In this document: positions 25,138-36,937 of the stretch, piece after piece
Layout: each line of letters opens with the position of its first letter
How positions within the stretch are numbered: the first letter of the stretch is position 1
Assembly: GCA_024362935.1 (NCBI GenBank)
Contig: JANCRA010000011.1
Coordinates: forward strand, 4,960,001 to 5,024,000
DNA: 64,000 nucleotides
DNA from: Setophaga petechia
Lineage: Eukaryota; Chordata; Aves; Passeriformes; Parulidae
Direction: 5' to 3'
Notes under the pieces: model-generated
Told to the model about the DNA's origin: nothing
Seen by the model: only the letters and a program-made list of their open reading frames with translations
Database searches by the model: none
Translations under genes and position numbers: made by a program

Positions 25138-28100
25138 CCCTTTTCTGTTTAGTGTCACGCTGAAGGGGGCACTGACCTCCTGCCCTGCAGGAGATTGTAA
25201 CCCCCACAAAATGCAACAGAGATATTTATTTTGGAATCCAGAGAGAGGAATAGTGTTTGTAGCGGGGCTGGCTACAGATCAGATGTATTCCCATCTAGAG
25301 GGAATTATACCAGTTAACCAGTAAATCTTTTGCATGACTGGCTTTAATTACACTAGGTGGCTGTGATACTTTGTTTTATTGGGCTTTCCAGTTTTGCTGT
25401 AGTCCACATTTTAAAGAGAGTTGGTTGAACCTGAAGTCATTCTAATTTTAAGGTTTCAAGGCACTGTGTTTTTCTTTTTGCAACCACAGCGTAGATGTAA
25501 TTATAATCTGCCTTGTAACAGCACCTGCCTGAGTGGAACAGTTAGTTATTTACTAACACTCCAGGAGGGACTCCAGATTGAAGGAGATCAGCTGTGTCTC
25601 TGAGCTCGTGGGTAGCCCAGTACTAAAATATGGCTCCAGATTTACTGTCTGAGCTTCATGACACAGCCCACCCCCTGTTCTCTATTGCAAGGCAACGGCT
25701 TTTTGCTCAAATGAGAAAAACCCCATTTTGTATGCAAATACATGTCCCAAAATAGAAAGTGTTAGTTTAAAATCAGAATTTATTTTTCATCTTAAGTCAT
25801 CAGCAGGAGCTTCTACCTTTCCCTTGGAACTTTTGACAAGTAGAGCTACTGTCTTAAATTCTGCTGTAAAATTATATTATGGGACTCCAACCAAGAATGC
25901 TGGTTTTGTAGCTTTTTGGAACAAAGTTTTTCATAAACTAGTGTTCTGAAATATACATATGGAAACCAACAGACTTTCTATCAGATTTGTATTTGTGAAA
26001 TATTGTTTTTAATAGTTTTCTGTGACAGCAAACTAACATTTTTCCTGTTTCTTGTGTCATTGTTGCAGTATCAGCTCTATCATTTAGTGTCAAATTTTTC
26101 TATCTATATCAACAAATTGTGAAACAGCAATTTTGCTAGAGATCTCTTTTCTTTGGAGTGGAAAATTTCAACTTTTGGCATCAGGACTTGTTAGGTGGAG
26201 ATGATGTCTTGGTACCTCCGTCTCTCTTGCTCTTGTGGACTTGGTGCTCAGAGGGACTCTCACAAAGCACTGCAGAGGGAGCAGGAACTGAGGTGGCCCA
26301 GGCTCCAGAAAGAGTGTGGGACTCTATCCTGTACATCATAATATGCTATAAGGCTTAATTAATTCCAGTGTTAAACTTACTTGGATATTTCTATGCTATT
26401 CTACAATATACTCTTGCTTTTTTATCAGTAGTGTGGTGGAGACAAATGTAGTGATAGAGAATCCAGCCCAGACAAATGAATGGCAGCATGAGGTCTGTGA
26501 CTGCAGTACTTAAAATGTTTTCCAAAGAGAAAACCACTGAATTGTTTTCTTTAAAAAGGCCTCGGGGTAGAGGGTTTATGTTCAAACCTTTACCTGGAAT
26601 GCTTTTCCTTTGAAACTCGAGATCTCTAGATGGAGATCCGCAGTTTTCTAAACAAAGGAAAATCCTTCTTTTTCTCTTTTTCTTGTTTTTTTTTTTTTCA
26701 AACAACCACAAAATTTCATGAGAAGTATTATAAGGAAAATATGCATCAATTATCAACAAAACAAATATTTCATTAATTATTTGTGATAAGAAATAATTAG
26801 GAAACGTAAGTTCTTCCAAGGTTCATTATTGTTCATATTGCCACACTACTGTCATTTTCTATGACTGCTTTTCCACTAACAATAAAAGATTCAGTAATAT
26901 ATTACTTTGTCTTATTTAAGAAGTATGGTAAAGTGTATTCTGCTATATGTCTTCCTACACTTCCTTGATATTGAAGTTATAGCTCCTATTAACAAATCAC
27001 CTTTAACTTGATAAGTCAATTTGTGCAGTCAGAGTTGAGTAATTTAAACCTGTTGTCTTTCCAGTAGTACGATCATTATGGAAGATTGTGAAATAAAGCT
27101 CATAATTCAGAACTGCTCAGGAACTGCACTGACAAAATAATTTTTACAGGAAACAATTAATTGATCATCAAGTTGTGATGATATGAACTGGTTTCTTCAG
27201 AAAAGATTTCTTAGATTCAGTCTGGGATTTCTGAGCAAAACAAAGACCTTGTTGGATAGTCTGAATTAATTTCCTTCCCTCCTGCACTTGTGTCCCCTTT
27301 TTGAGAGATCACGATTTTGCTCAGTGATTAGGATATTCCTTGTCAATCCCTGGACTATTGTAATTACACCAGGATTTTTCTTTAATTCTCCCTTCCCATT
27401 TCTTCCTCAAAAACACTGATTTTAAACTATCACAAATTCATGCCAACATGGAAGGGAGGAGATGCCAGTGGGGAAAATTTTTTTAAGATTAAAAGAGGAG
27501 TCTAAACCTTCTGTTTTGATCCCAAGGTTCAACTGCTTCAGCTTTGCAGGTATGAGACCCTATTTTCAAATGGGGAGTAGAAAGCTCACAGATGCAAACA
27601 TTTTGTCATAAAACCCTTCACATGTAGCTTACATATGGTAGTTTAAGTTATGCAAAGCTTTAGAAATCTGTAGGAATATTCAGGGAATAGTTCACAACTC
27701 AATGGAGATAAAGACAGCAGAATCTAACATTCAATTTGCCAAATATTCTGAAGAGAAGCCAGAAGTCCATTTACATATAAATATATAATTTATAATGTGG
27801 AAATGCTTCAAGGCCTTGAATGCAAATGCTTTGGATTTTTCTGGGGGAAAAAAAAGAAAAAAATTCTTTTCATCCTCTTGTCTTTTGTTTCAATTAAATC
27901 ATGTTCCACTGTTGCATGCATTAAAATAAATTAAGAGGGCAACCTTTTCTCTCTTTGCATACAACTGGCATATAAATGACACTTCCTGCATGACATAAAA
28001 ACCTCAGATAATTGTTTTATAATTAATTTACCTAAATTAATTTAACAGATAAAAAATTGCATTATTTTATTATAAATGTGTCCAATTCATTTAGAGAAAA

Positions 28101-28913
28101 TAAACAGAATATGGGTTCTAACTCCAGCCTTTTTCTTCAAAATGCCATTCCTCCTGAAGACTAGATGCTTAGGATTTTTAGCCACTGATTTTATTTTTTT
28201 TCTTATTACTCTTTCTGAGTATCAGTGTGTTCTGGATGTTGGCTGGATCAAAAAGAGATAAATACAAAAAATCAGATCTGAGAAAATACTTTTGTAAATA
28301 TTTTCAGTATTTTTAATTTTGTAACTAAAGCTTTGTTTCTTGTTCATGTTCAGCTGCTGTTTTAATATATTTAGTTTGCTGGCAATGCTAATGACAAATA
28401 ACTAATTCATCTGAGGAAAAAAAATTCTGGCTTTGGAGAAAGAGCTTCTGATCACAGAAATTTGTTTTTCAGACTATGGAACTGAGTATCAAAAGTGGAG
28501 ATATTTTACAATAAATTGGGTTGCAGTCATTTATTCAAAACTAAAAGTCATTCAGCAAATACTTTGATGAATGGTTACATGAGAAAAACACTTTGCTAGT
28601 GGATCAACCCCAGCTAAGAAAAAAAATCCCAACAGCTTCCTGCCATTTCTACAGTTCAAAAATAAAAGCTCTTCTCATGTGCATATAGGTCTCTTGAACT
28701 CATGGATAAAGAAATAGCAGGTTGTAAAAGAATGGATACTAAGAAGAAAAGGATCATTTAAGCAGATTAAGTAGCTGGAGGGATACAGTGTTTTGTCTTT
28801 TTGACTAGAAAAATGTGTGCCTTTTATGAGAAATAAGTATTTGACCATAAATTGAGAAATATATTTTCCTGATACAGATCATGAAAGCAGACAATCCAGA
28901 GATAAGGGAAACC
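25138..28913. other. Non-coding AT-rich stretch
   Basis: No coding, RNA or repeat family recognised. A T-run at about 26,685-26,698 and several AT-rich stretches are present. The minus-strand open frame at 26,391-26,819 (142 codons, lysine-rich over the T-run) looks like a composition artefact. Confidence 0.5.
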
Positions 28914-29575
28914 TAGAATCACAGAATATCCTGAGTTGAAAGGGACCCACAAGGATTATCGAGTACAACTTCTTTTGTCTGTGCAGAACACCTCAGGAAT
29001 CACACCAGGTGCCTGAAGGTGTTGTCCAAATAATTCTTGAACTCTCAGGCTTGGTGCTGTGACCACTTCCCCAGGGAACCTGTTCCACTGCCTATCCACC
29101 CTCTGGCTGAAGAACTATTTCCTGATGTCCAACCTAAACCTCCCCTGATACAAATTCAGGCCATTTCCTCAGGTCCTGTCACTGGTCATGAGAGTGAAAG
29201 GATCAGTGCCTTTTCCTACACTTCCCCCTGTGAGGAAGTTGCAGACTGCAATGAGGTCTCCTCTCACTCTCTTCTTTGCCAAGATCAAGAAGCCAAGTCA
29301 CCTCAGCCACTCCCCCCATGGCTTCCCATCAAGGCCCTTCACTTTCTTCACTGCCTTTCTTTGGACAGTCTCTAATAGTTCAATGTCTTTTTTATGTTGT
29401 GTTCATGAAAACTGCCCCCAGCACTCGAGGTGAGGCTGTCCCAGCTCGGAGCAGAGCAGGACAATCCCCTCCCTTGCCCTGCTGGGGATGCTGCGCCTGA
29501 TGCACCCCAGGTTGGCACTCCTGGCTGTCCGGGCACACTTTTTACTCACCTGAAACTTTTCATGTGAACCCTGGT
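28914..29575 (-). mobile_element. CR1 LINE 3' portion, minus strand (about 660 bp)
   Basis: The plus strand runs from AGAATCACAGAATATCCTGA (reverse complement of the CR1 3' tail) through CCCAGGGAACCTGTTCCACT, TTTCCTGATGTCCAACC and CCTCAGGTCCTGTCACTGG to GCACTCGAGGTGAGGCTGTC and CTCACCTGAAACTTTTCATG. This is the well-known order of the CR1 3' region, covering the end of ORF2 and the short 3' UTR. The element is 5'-truncated and carries no intact frame. Long plus-strand frames inside it are antisense artefacts. Divergence looks moderate compared with the older CR1 pieces nearby. Confidence 0.93.
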
Positions 29576-30320
29576 AAAAGGGAACCTGAGCTAGGAATGT
29601 GGCAAGTCATAGGAGTGGATGGAAAAATGCTCAAAGGAAATGGAAAAAAAATAAAAGATAGTTAGTGCAAGACATTAAATGCTAACAGTGCAATAAACTG
29701 TTCAAAAAAAAATACAGCGCACAAAATAACACATTTGAAATAAATTTGTTTGTGAGAAGGCTAATAAACACTTTATTTTCCACATGGCAGTAATAATGGT
29801 AATCAGCACACTTAGATTCAGAATGGACAAACAGCTTCTTGAATAGAGGGAGTGTTGCCAGGAGCTGTAGGGCTGTGCTGTTAAAAGAGACTTCAGCCCC
29901 AGCTGAAGGAGCCAGCCTAATGCAACAGGTTTGCCTGGTGCAGTTCATTCTGGATGTGGTGGTTGCCCTATTGATGCAAAATTGCCAGACCAACAAGAAT
30001 TTATGAATTGGTGTGAGTAGCAAGAGCATTACAAAAATTATGATCTCAGACAATAATATCCTATTCTGATCAGCAGTGATTTCTTTTTGAATTGAATGAA
30101 ATCTGAATAAAAATAGGTGCTTAAGTAATGTTTATTTACTGTTTAAGACATTAAGAACCCAATTAGCAGAGTGTGCTGGATTTAAAAATTCAGTGTCTTA
30201 AATATGGATGAGTCCTGGGATATGTTAAAGTCAAAACTGCAAAAGCTCTCTAAAAATATGAAGGAGAAAATGTAGAAAATACATCAGGTACAAATACATT
30301 GAAAGTAAAACAGGCTTAAA
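29576..30320. other. Spacer between divergent CR1 insertions
   Basis: No repeat or gene recognised. The minus-strand frame of 123 codons at 29,682-30,053 has no motif. The sequence separates the 5' ends of two CR1 copies in opposite orientation. Confidence 0.5.
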
Positions 30321-30710
30321 CCAAGACAGGCTGAGAGAACTGGGTGTGTTCAGCCTTGAGAAGAGAAGGCTCTGGGGAGACCTTATTGCAGCCTTCCAGT
30401 ATCTGAAGGGATCTATAAGAAATCTGTAAAAGGACTTTCTTCAAGGGCATGTCGTGGGAGGACAAGGGGGAATGAAAGAGAGTGAGTTAGATATTAGGAA
30501 GAAATTATTTACTGGGAAGGTGGTGAGACACTGGAAGAGATTGCCCAGAGAAGCTGTGAAATACATCTCTGGAAGCGTTCAAAGCCAGGCTGGATGGGGC
30601 TCTGAGCAGCCTGGTCTAGTGAAAGGTGTCCCTGGCCAAGCTGGGGGTTGGAACAGGATGATCTTTTACATCCCTTCCAACCCAAACCATTCTATGAATC
30701 TGTGATTCTA
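30321..30710 (+). mobile_element. CR1 LINE 3' end, plus strand (about 390 bp)
   Basis: Reading 5' to 3', it contains GGCTGAGAGAACTGGGTGTG, AGAGAAGGCTCTGGGGAGAC, GATATTAGGAAGAAATTATT, TTGCCCAGAGAAGCTGTG, AGGCTGGATGGGGCTCTGAG, CCTTCCAACCCAAACCATTC and the terminal TCTATGAATCTGTGATTCT. This is a canonical younger-type CR1 3' end with the octamer-like tail, truncated at its 5' end. The reading frame that encodes the end of ORF2 is broken. Confidence 0.95.
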
Positions 30711-30721
30711 ATTGTGCAGAG

Positions 30722-30921
30722 ATTCTAGATGGACACAGAAGCGAAAATATTTCACAATGAGAATCATCAGCCACTGGAATATCTCCCTAAAGAAATGGTT
30801 GGTTTCCCAACACTGGACACTTTTGATATTCAGCTGGACAGGATGCTGGGCCATGGTGTCTAGACTATTTGTTTGCCAAGAAAGCTTGGACCAGATGATA
30901 GTATTCTATGACTCTATGAAA
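30722..30921 (+). mobile_element. Older-subfamily CR1 3' end, plus strand
   Basis: TTCACAATGAGAATCATCAG, CTGGACAGGATGCTGGGCCA, GTCTAGACTATTTGTTTGCC, TTGGACCAGATGAT and the terminal TATTCTATGACTCTATGA mark a CR1 3' end whose wording differs from the neighbouring younger copy. It directly follows that copy's tail, so the younger element probably inserted into or next to it. Confidence 0.85.
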
Positions 30922-31399
30922 TAGCAGAAAGTTATGGGTAGTAAAGCTAACCAAAGAACAAAAAAAGAAAGCTATTCTTCTTTGCAGGGGGTGAGGTTAA
31001 GATTTAGCTATGGATCAGACCCAAAATGTTTTTGTTTTTCCTAGTTTTTGCCAAAGACAAAGATGAATAATTATTCAATAATAGGGAATTACTGAATCAT
31101 TGTTCAGTAATAACAAGATTCAAGATTCAATAATAATCACAGTACCCAAGGGAAAAAGGAGAGAATCTGAAATACCCACAGTTGAAGTAAAATCAGAATC
31201 TGGAAAGTTAATTTCATCATGCATCAGGAGTAAACACGAACTTAATTTTCAATGACACATGAAACAATAAGAGTTTGATAGCTGTTGTTTTTATAAGTTA
31301 TGAGGTGGAGAGCATGGATGGAGTTTAGGAAGTATAAACCCATATTAAGAAAGGAAAAATTGTGATCTGGGCAATTGCAGGTACTGACTGACTTATCTA
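30922..31399. other. Unassigned spacer within CR1 cluster
   Basis: AT-rich with local direct repetition (ATTCAATAATAA and ATTCAGTAATAA variants near 31,070-31,135). No clear element recognised. Confidence 0.4.
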
Positions 31400-32540
31400 A
31401 GAGGTAGGGTAAGTCAGATCTTCTTGGACTTTAGCAAGATATCTCACATGGTGCTCCACTGGAATTTACTAATTGCGATAGGGAAAATGGGGGTTAGAAG
31501 GGAATTTAGAAAAAATGCTAAAGAGCTGAATGAGGACAACATAATCATGCAACAGTCTTGCTTGAAGGGGATCATCAGGCTGGAAGGAGGTACTGTGGAT
31601 TCTTGAGGGATCATTAGGAACTGATTAAGGATACCTAATCAATTGTCATGACCATCATGGGCAAGAGAGAGAGTTTGCAGCTTAAGCACAGTACCTATTT
31701 CTCTCAAGACACTTGCTGCTCAGTGTGCTGAAATAAATAGGAGACAGCTACTCTGTTTCAGGTAGTTGGATGCATGTGGGCAGTTGTTGCACAGTAAATT
31801 ATGTGTTCAGGTTTTCCCTCTGGTAACTATTTCCCCTCCTCATACCTTTCCTTAATAGCTTTAGTAATGACAAAGGCATAAAAAGTGGCAGTGTGGTAAT
31901 GAGACAAAATTGGAGGTTTTGTCAATATGGAGAAGATCGAAACATAATGCAGGAAGATCTGTGTTACCTAGAGGACTGGAATAACAGAAAAGAGCTGTAA
32001 TTCTATAGCAAAATGCACAAGGGCAGTCACTTAGAGGGGGAACTAGGAGGAATTCTCTGATAAGTTCAATGGCAGGAAATGACAGAGGGAGCAAGATTAC
32101 CCTCATTGGCTTCAGGAAATGTCAGAGAAATCCAAGAGATGTTTCCAAGAAAGTGGCAGGCTCTGCCCTTAGATAGATCAGCTGAGCCTCATGTCTCACC
32201 TAAAGACATATTATGAGCATACAGAGAAGTTTTTGCACTGCTGGTCACCCATATTAGGCAGTTAAATTCAAACTGGAATAATGGTTGTTGGGAGGAATGA
32301 TGGATTGCTTTTATGAGAAGAGATTAGAAGATCTTGGTGCATCTGCTTCATAGAAAAAGAAATGAGAAGGAACATGTTATTGTGCAGCAGGGGAATAAAA
32401 AAACAGGAAGTGGAAAGTATATTTGAAAATATGACAAAACTGATTAAAGGCAATAGTTATAAGCAGACCAGATCATACAGGAAGGTAGAAATGGAATGAA
32501 AAGTTGTCAGATTATTTCAGAATAAATTCTTGAAATTTCA
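31400..32540 (+). pseudogene. Heavily decayed CR1 ORF2 body (reverse transcriptase relic)
   Basis: At 31,424 the plus-strand frame reads LDFSKISHMVLHW, which corresponds to the reverse-transcriptase block LDFSKAFDTVPH of CR1/LINE ORF2. About 810 bp downstream, TTTTGCACTGCTGGTCACCC (about 32,229-32,248) matches the CR1 stretch just before the 3' end of ORF2. That spacing is about right for a CR1 element, which supports one continuous but highly diverged copy. Next comes a segment like the GAGAAGAGAAGG region (TATGAGAAGAGATTAGAAG). Stops and indels are frequent and the copy cannot be active. Limits are approximate. Confidence 0.6.
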
Positions 32541-33198
32541 CAGAACTTGAATTCTCATGTAAAATATAGGAATTAAAAAACATGTAAAAATATTTTTAAA
32601 GGTTGCAGGTTTTTAATTGCTTAGAGATGTAAAAATTACTTTATACAATGTGGCTCTCAGTCTCAGCTGTTGGTAAAACCTGACAAGTGGGTAAGATGCT
32701 CTACAGACTTACAGAGGAAGAAGATGAGAGAATGGTTCAGGTTGGTAGTTCCAAACCCTTGAGCAGAGTGTATATCTCCTGATCTTTTCTAGATGTTCTG
32801 TTATGTTGTATCTCTACTCTGATATCCAGTTCTGTTATTCTTGGCAATAACTAGTTGTGTGCTACAGGGCTGTGCTTAGTGTGGAAGGGCTAAGGGACAT
32901 GCTGAAATAGTTTGCAGAATTAAGACCATAGAGATTTCATATTTTAAGGTTTTTTAATTAATTTTTTTGTAATTTTGTTTTGTTCTGTCATTTTAAGATG
33001 CATTGAAGAATATTTTAGTGCTGCATTGTTGTGTGAGCCATATGAAATTATTTTTTGTTGTTGTTTACAGAATTCAGAATAAAAGTTAGGACCCTAAGTT
33101 CCATCAGGACATAGGTATTTTCAACTTTTAGTAGCACTAATAAATCTGTTCCTTTAATTATGAGCAGATTAAGTGTGTCAAGACTTTATCTTCAAGTC
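32541..33198. other. Non-coding AT-rich stretch
   Basis: No feature supported. Confidence 0.5.
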
Positions 33199-33210
33199 AT
33201 ACACACACAC

Positions 33211-33243
<33 letters not shown>
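33199..33243. repeat. Compound (CA)n(TA)n microsatellite
   Basis: ATACACACACACCACACACACA-type sequence runs directly into (TA)7. It is 45 bp with one interruption, and likely to vary in length. Confidence 0.95.
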
Positions 33244-35220
33244 TCTTGCCCTGTAATTAGTGTAGGTAAACCTTTGTCCACTTTAGGTGTATTACTTAAG
33301 GGAAATTATTGTTCTGAAATTTTAATGCTTCCAGCATTACAGTTAATGAAAGCCAGATGGAGTCCCAGCCATGACCAGAAGTAAAAATCCCACTAACTCA
33401 AGAGACACAGGACTAGATCCACAGTCCATTGGACCTTATCAGTAACTTGTAATCTTTAATGTTTGGAAATACAATTCTTTCATCTCATGATCAGTGCCAA
33501 AAAATCCTTGATGGCTTCATCTGAAAGTTGTACAACTCAATGAGAAGTTAAATGTGAGATTTTAAGGAAACAAAAATGAAACACATTTTATGGTTACTAG
33601 TACTGAAATACCAATGTGATCTCATAGATAATTCAAAATTCAGTGGGAATCACCTGTGATGAAAGACAGGTGTAGTGGAGAAGGGTGCATGTAGATAAAT
33701 AGTTGGAGACTGTGGTCTCATTGCACCACAGAACAAAATAATGTGTTTCAGAAACTGGAACACTGACAAGTGAAGATTTTTAAAAAATAAATCATCCAAC
33801 ACACTGGAAACTACATGTAAACAAAAGGTCACATTGTATTTGGGTTGACAATGTGGCTTTCAGCAGGGCAAAAGAAAAAAGATTAAAACATGCAGTGTAA
33901 AAGTCTATAGTGGCCTTCCACATGAATCAGTCTGAAGGTAGAGAGCTGCCTCAACATCTTAGGTATAGTGTAGACCAAGCAGTTGTGGAACAGCAGGAAT
34001 GGCAGGAGAAAAACTATTGACAAGTAGTTCTTTGGAGAATGAAATACTTGCAAGTTATAATAGGGATTAGATTTGCTGGTGTAGGAAATGATTTATTTGG
34101 AAAATCCTCTAACTGGAACACATTGCTTTTCAATGAAAACTGGAGAAGTTAAAAATGTGCAGTTGTAAAATTTCAGGGGGTTTGTTTAATTGACCTCCTC
34201 TTCAGGTGTCTAGATTAGCACCAAGGCTGTTGGAGTGAGTCATCAGAATTGTGCCTAGATTTTGTATGTCACATAGAGCACCACTTCTGAAATAAATACC
34301 TAAATTACTGTTAAATAATGACTGCTACATTTAGGGCAATAAGGATGCAGAGGACATCAGAAAGAAACCAAGCAGAGAGAAAGCAGGTGACTTTCAAAGT
34401 CACTGGAGAAATCTTCCAGACCTGTCACCTCAAGAGGGTTAGGAAAATTGGACCCTTGGAGCCTAGCTAAGCTGAAGGGCTTTGGGAACAGGAAGAGATG
34501 GGAAGTGACAAACTGCAGATCCTGACTGTGTGAAGCCATTTAGAGCAGGACAGAAATTGTAATGGGCTGGGAGAAGGGCTCTGGTGCAGCACAGGTGCAC
34601 TGCAAAGATACCAGGCACTGGGGAGGACTGTTTTCACCCAGCCTTCTACCCAAGGGCCCCTAAACCACTGCTCACACCATGCCCTCTTTCTCTCCTGTCA
34701 GAAATGGGGCTGCTGTGCTGTCATCCATTTGTAAGGAGCACTGCACTGCTCAGCCTCTGGGGATGCCTGCCAACTGGAAGCAGGTGAAATTCACTGACCC
34801 CAAGGGAATATTTACATTCATTGCCTTTAATAAACAAAACTATTTTAAGCTTCAATGTGAATAAAGCTATTTTTGCTAGATACACAGAGTGTTTGCCTTT
34901 GTTGTATGCACCTTATCACACCTAGTGTTTAAAAATGCTCTCAGTGGAAATACCTGGAACAAAACCAATGAGGAAGCTGCGCACGTACTTCAAACACCTG
35001 CATATCAAAAAAATTTAACAGTGCCAGCACCAAATAGTTCTGGTTTATCTCAGAAGAATGTTTGCAGCTAATCCTCTCCTGTGGACACAGATAAACATAC
35101 TGCAGCTAATACATACTTATCATAATTCAGCGGAGACATTTCAGAGTGCACCACTTAACTGCTTTTCAATTTCTTTTCCTGTTTTGTCATTATCATTGTT
35201 GTGGGGATTTGGTTTTGGTT
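33244..35220. other. Non-coding stretch, nothing recognised
   Basis: No gene or repeat family recognised. A somewhat GC-richer part at 34,430-34,800 has overlapping open frames without motifs. Confidence 0.5.
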
Positions 35221-35268
35221 TTCTTTTTTTTTTTTCCTAAATTTTGGGGTTTGTTTGTTTGTTTTCCA
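35221..35268 (-). repeat. T-run and (GTTT)n; possible poly-A tail on the minus strand
   Basis: The plus strand has a 14-T run at about 35,223-35,236 and then GTTTGTTTGTTTG. Read on the minus strand this is an A-rich tail about 400 bp beyond the end of the degraded frame chain at 35,643-36,789, where a retrocopy's poly-A tail could sit. It could equally be independent low-complexity DNA. Confidence 0.5.
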
Positions 35269-35642
35269 AATCATTTACAGGTGATTGTTTGGTCCTTTCT
35301 TGGAACTAAACCCACAATGTACTTCAAATTTCTCTTACTTTCACTGCTGCTTCTCTTAGCATAGAAATCTGCAGAGCTGTGGGAGAGGTACACATAGAGT
35401 ACCCAGCTGCATTGTAGGTTTCTTAGACCCCATGACAGCACTGCTAGAGTCACTTCAGGCATTGCCATTTAAATTACATGTATGTTATCTATATTTATTT
35501 TTCTGTGGGACCATTGGTTTTCTTAGCCAGATTTCAATTCTTATTTCCTAAGTACTATATTTTCATTCAAACCAATTCAGTGTTATTTATTCTTTACCTT
35601 CTTTTAAATGTGTAAAAAGTTCAAATCGAGAGTTATTTTAGA

Positions 35643-36789
35643 TCAAGACATATATATCAATGTAACAGTTTGCATTAGCTGTGCCAGTATTTTCCTGTCC
35701 TTGTGTTCTTGCTGTAACTTCAAACATGCTTTTTTTCAATTCTCCCTCTTTAGATGGTATTCTTCTTCATGTCTCTCCTGAATTTCTGCTCCACAGACTT
35801 CAGATTGTCTCAAATGGTTTTGAAATTTTGCTCATGTATCTTGTGTCCCAAACTTTCCGTCTGCTCAGTCATATGATTGTACAGTCTCTGATATTGATCT
35901 TCTGTTGTGAAGAACAGATATTTTGTCTCCTGCATCTTCCTCATAACCATATTGTCAGAGGGCTAATGCCAACCTCCAGGTAGGTAGCTAGGCCAGAGGG
36001 CTGCATTTGAGTGCCATTCCTCCAATGGATCAAGCAGTTCAGTTGCAAAAGTGAATAAAAGAGTGTGTTTGCCAACAGGTTTAATCTACTTCAGTTTTCT
36101 TATCTTCTGGAGACTTCTCTAAGACATTGTTGTCCTCTTTTGATTCCACAGCGTCTCTCTCCCTTGCATTGAACAAGCTGTTACATGCACTACAGAGATT
36201 TTTTTCTTGTCTGTGTTTTCTTTGAGACTATGCTGAAGTTGCAAAGTTGGGAAAGACAGTAGCCATTAGGAGAACCACTGCTTGTTCATTGTAGCAAACT
36301 TCTGATTTAAGAAAACAAAGAATTGTTGATTCCACGCCCATAATGTGGAGCTCTCCATCTCACTGCCATGGGTTACCTCACTGCCATGCTTCAGGATGGG
36401 TGCAGACTGAATGTTATTAATGTTATTAATCTTTGGTTCCATCTTTTGCACTAAAAGCATATTGGCATCTTAGGGGTGTGGAGGCTGTTAGACCAGGTAG
36501 TCCTTGACACCATGCAAGTTACTGCCATGCAGCAGAGTTTTGAAGTTGTAGCAGGATAGAGTTTCCTCTCACTTCCTTCACCAAAGATCATGAGACAGCT
36601 TTCAGGAAAAGAAAGTGTTAACTTGCCCCAGTACTTCAGCCATCTCCAAAAGAACTGTATTTCAGTGTTTTCTCAGCACAGATCTTTTCCTGCTCATGCA
36701 TACCTGAAATTGGTAGTTTGCCTCTGTGCAAACTCCTTCTGCTGATTGACCTGACCTTTGGATATTTACTCATGCACCTCCACCTTTAA
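35643..36789 (-). pseudogene. Probable processed pseudogene of an unrecognised coiled-coil protein
   Basis: On the minus strand several coding-like frame blocks follow one another in order, linked by small frame changes and single-codon stops. The first block spans 36,789-36,627 and includes SKYPKVRSISRRSLHRGK. A second reaches about 36,266 and includes PKINNINNIQSAPILKHGSE. A third lies around 36,270-36,085 (DAVESKEDNNVLEKSPEDKK). The fourth, about 36,082-35,709, is lysine/glutamate-rich and heptad-like (QYQRLYNHMTEQTESLGHKI, then DNLKSVEQKFRRDMKKN). After one more shift, LKLQQEHKDRKILAQLMQTV leads to a stop at 35,643. The composition, the run of charged residues and stops one substitution away from Gln or Arg codons suggest an old retrocopy without introns. 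I do not recognise the parent gene. The opposite-strand 100-codon frame at 35,681-35,983 is its shadow. Alternatives are an unknown mobile element or a chance assembly of open segments. Confidence 0.45.
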
Positions 36790-36937
36790 TGTTTCCTGCA
36801 GGACCTAACCCAACATGTGCTGCATATGAGGACAAGAATTAAACCAAGGTTTTGTGTATTCTTCTTTGAAACATGTGCATTTGCCAGCATAGTAATCTAC
36901 CTTTTTTGTGTTTTAGGAATGGTGTTCTCCTATTTAG

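Noticed and set aside
26391..26819. 142-codon minus-strand open frame with a lysine-rich middle
   Set aside because: The lysine/arginine run is the translation of a T-rich tract; the rest has no motif.
29037..29375. 112-codon plus-strand proline-rich open frame
   Set aside because: It lies wholly inside a minus-strand CR1 3' region and is antisense to it.
35681..35983. 100-codon plus-strand hydrophobic open frame
   Set aside because: It is antisense to the stronger minus-strand coiled-coil frame; its Leu/Phe-rich character is the complement of Lys/Glu/Gln codons.
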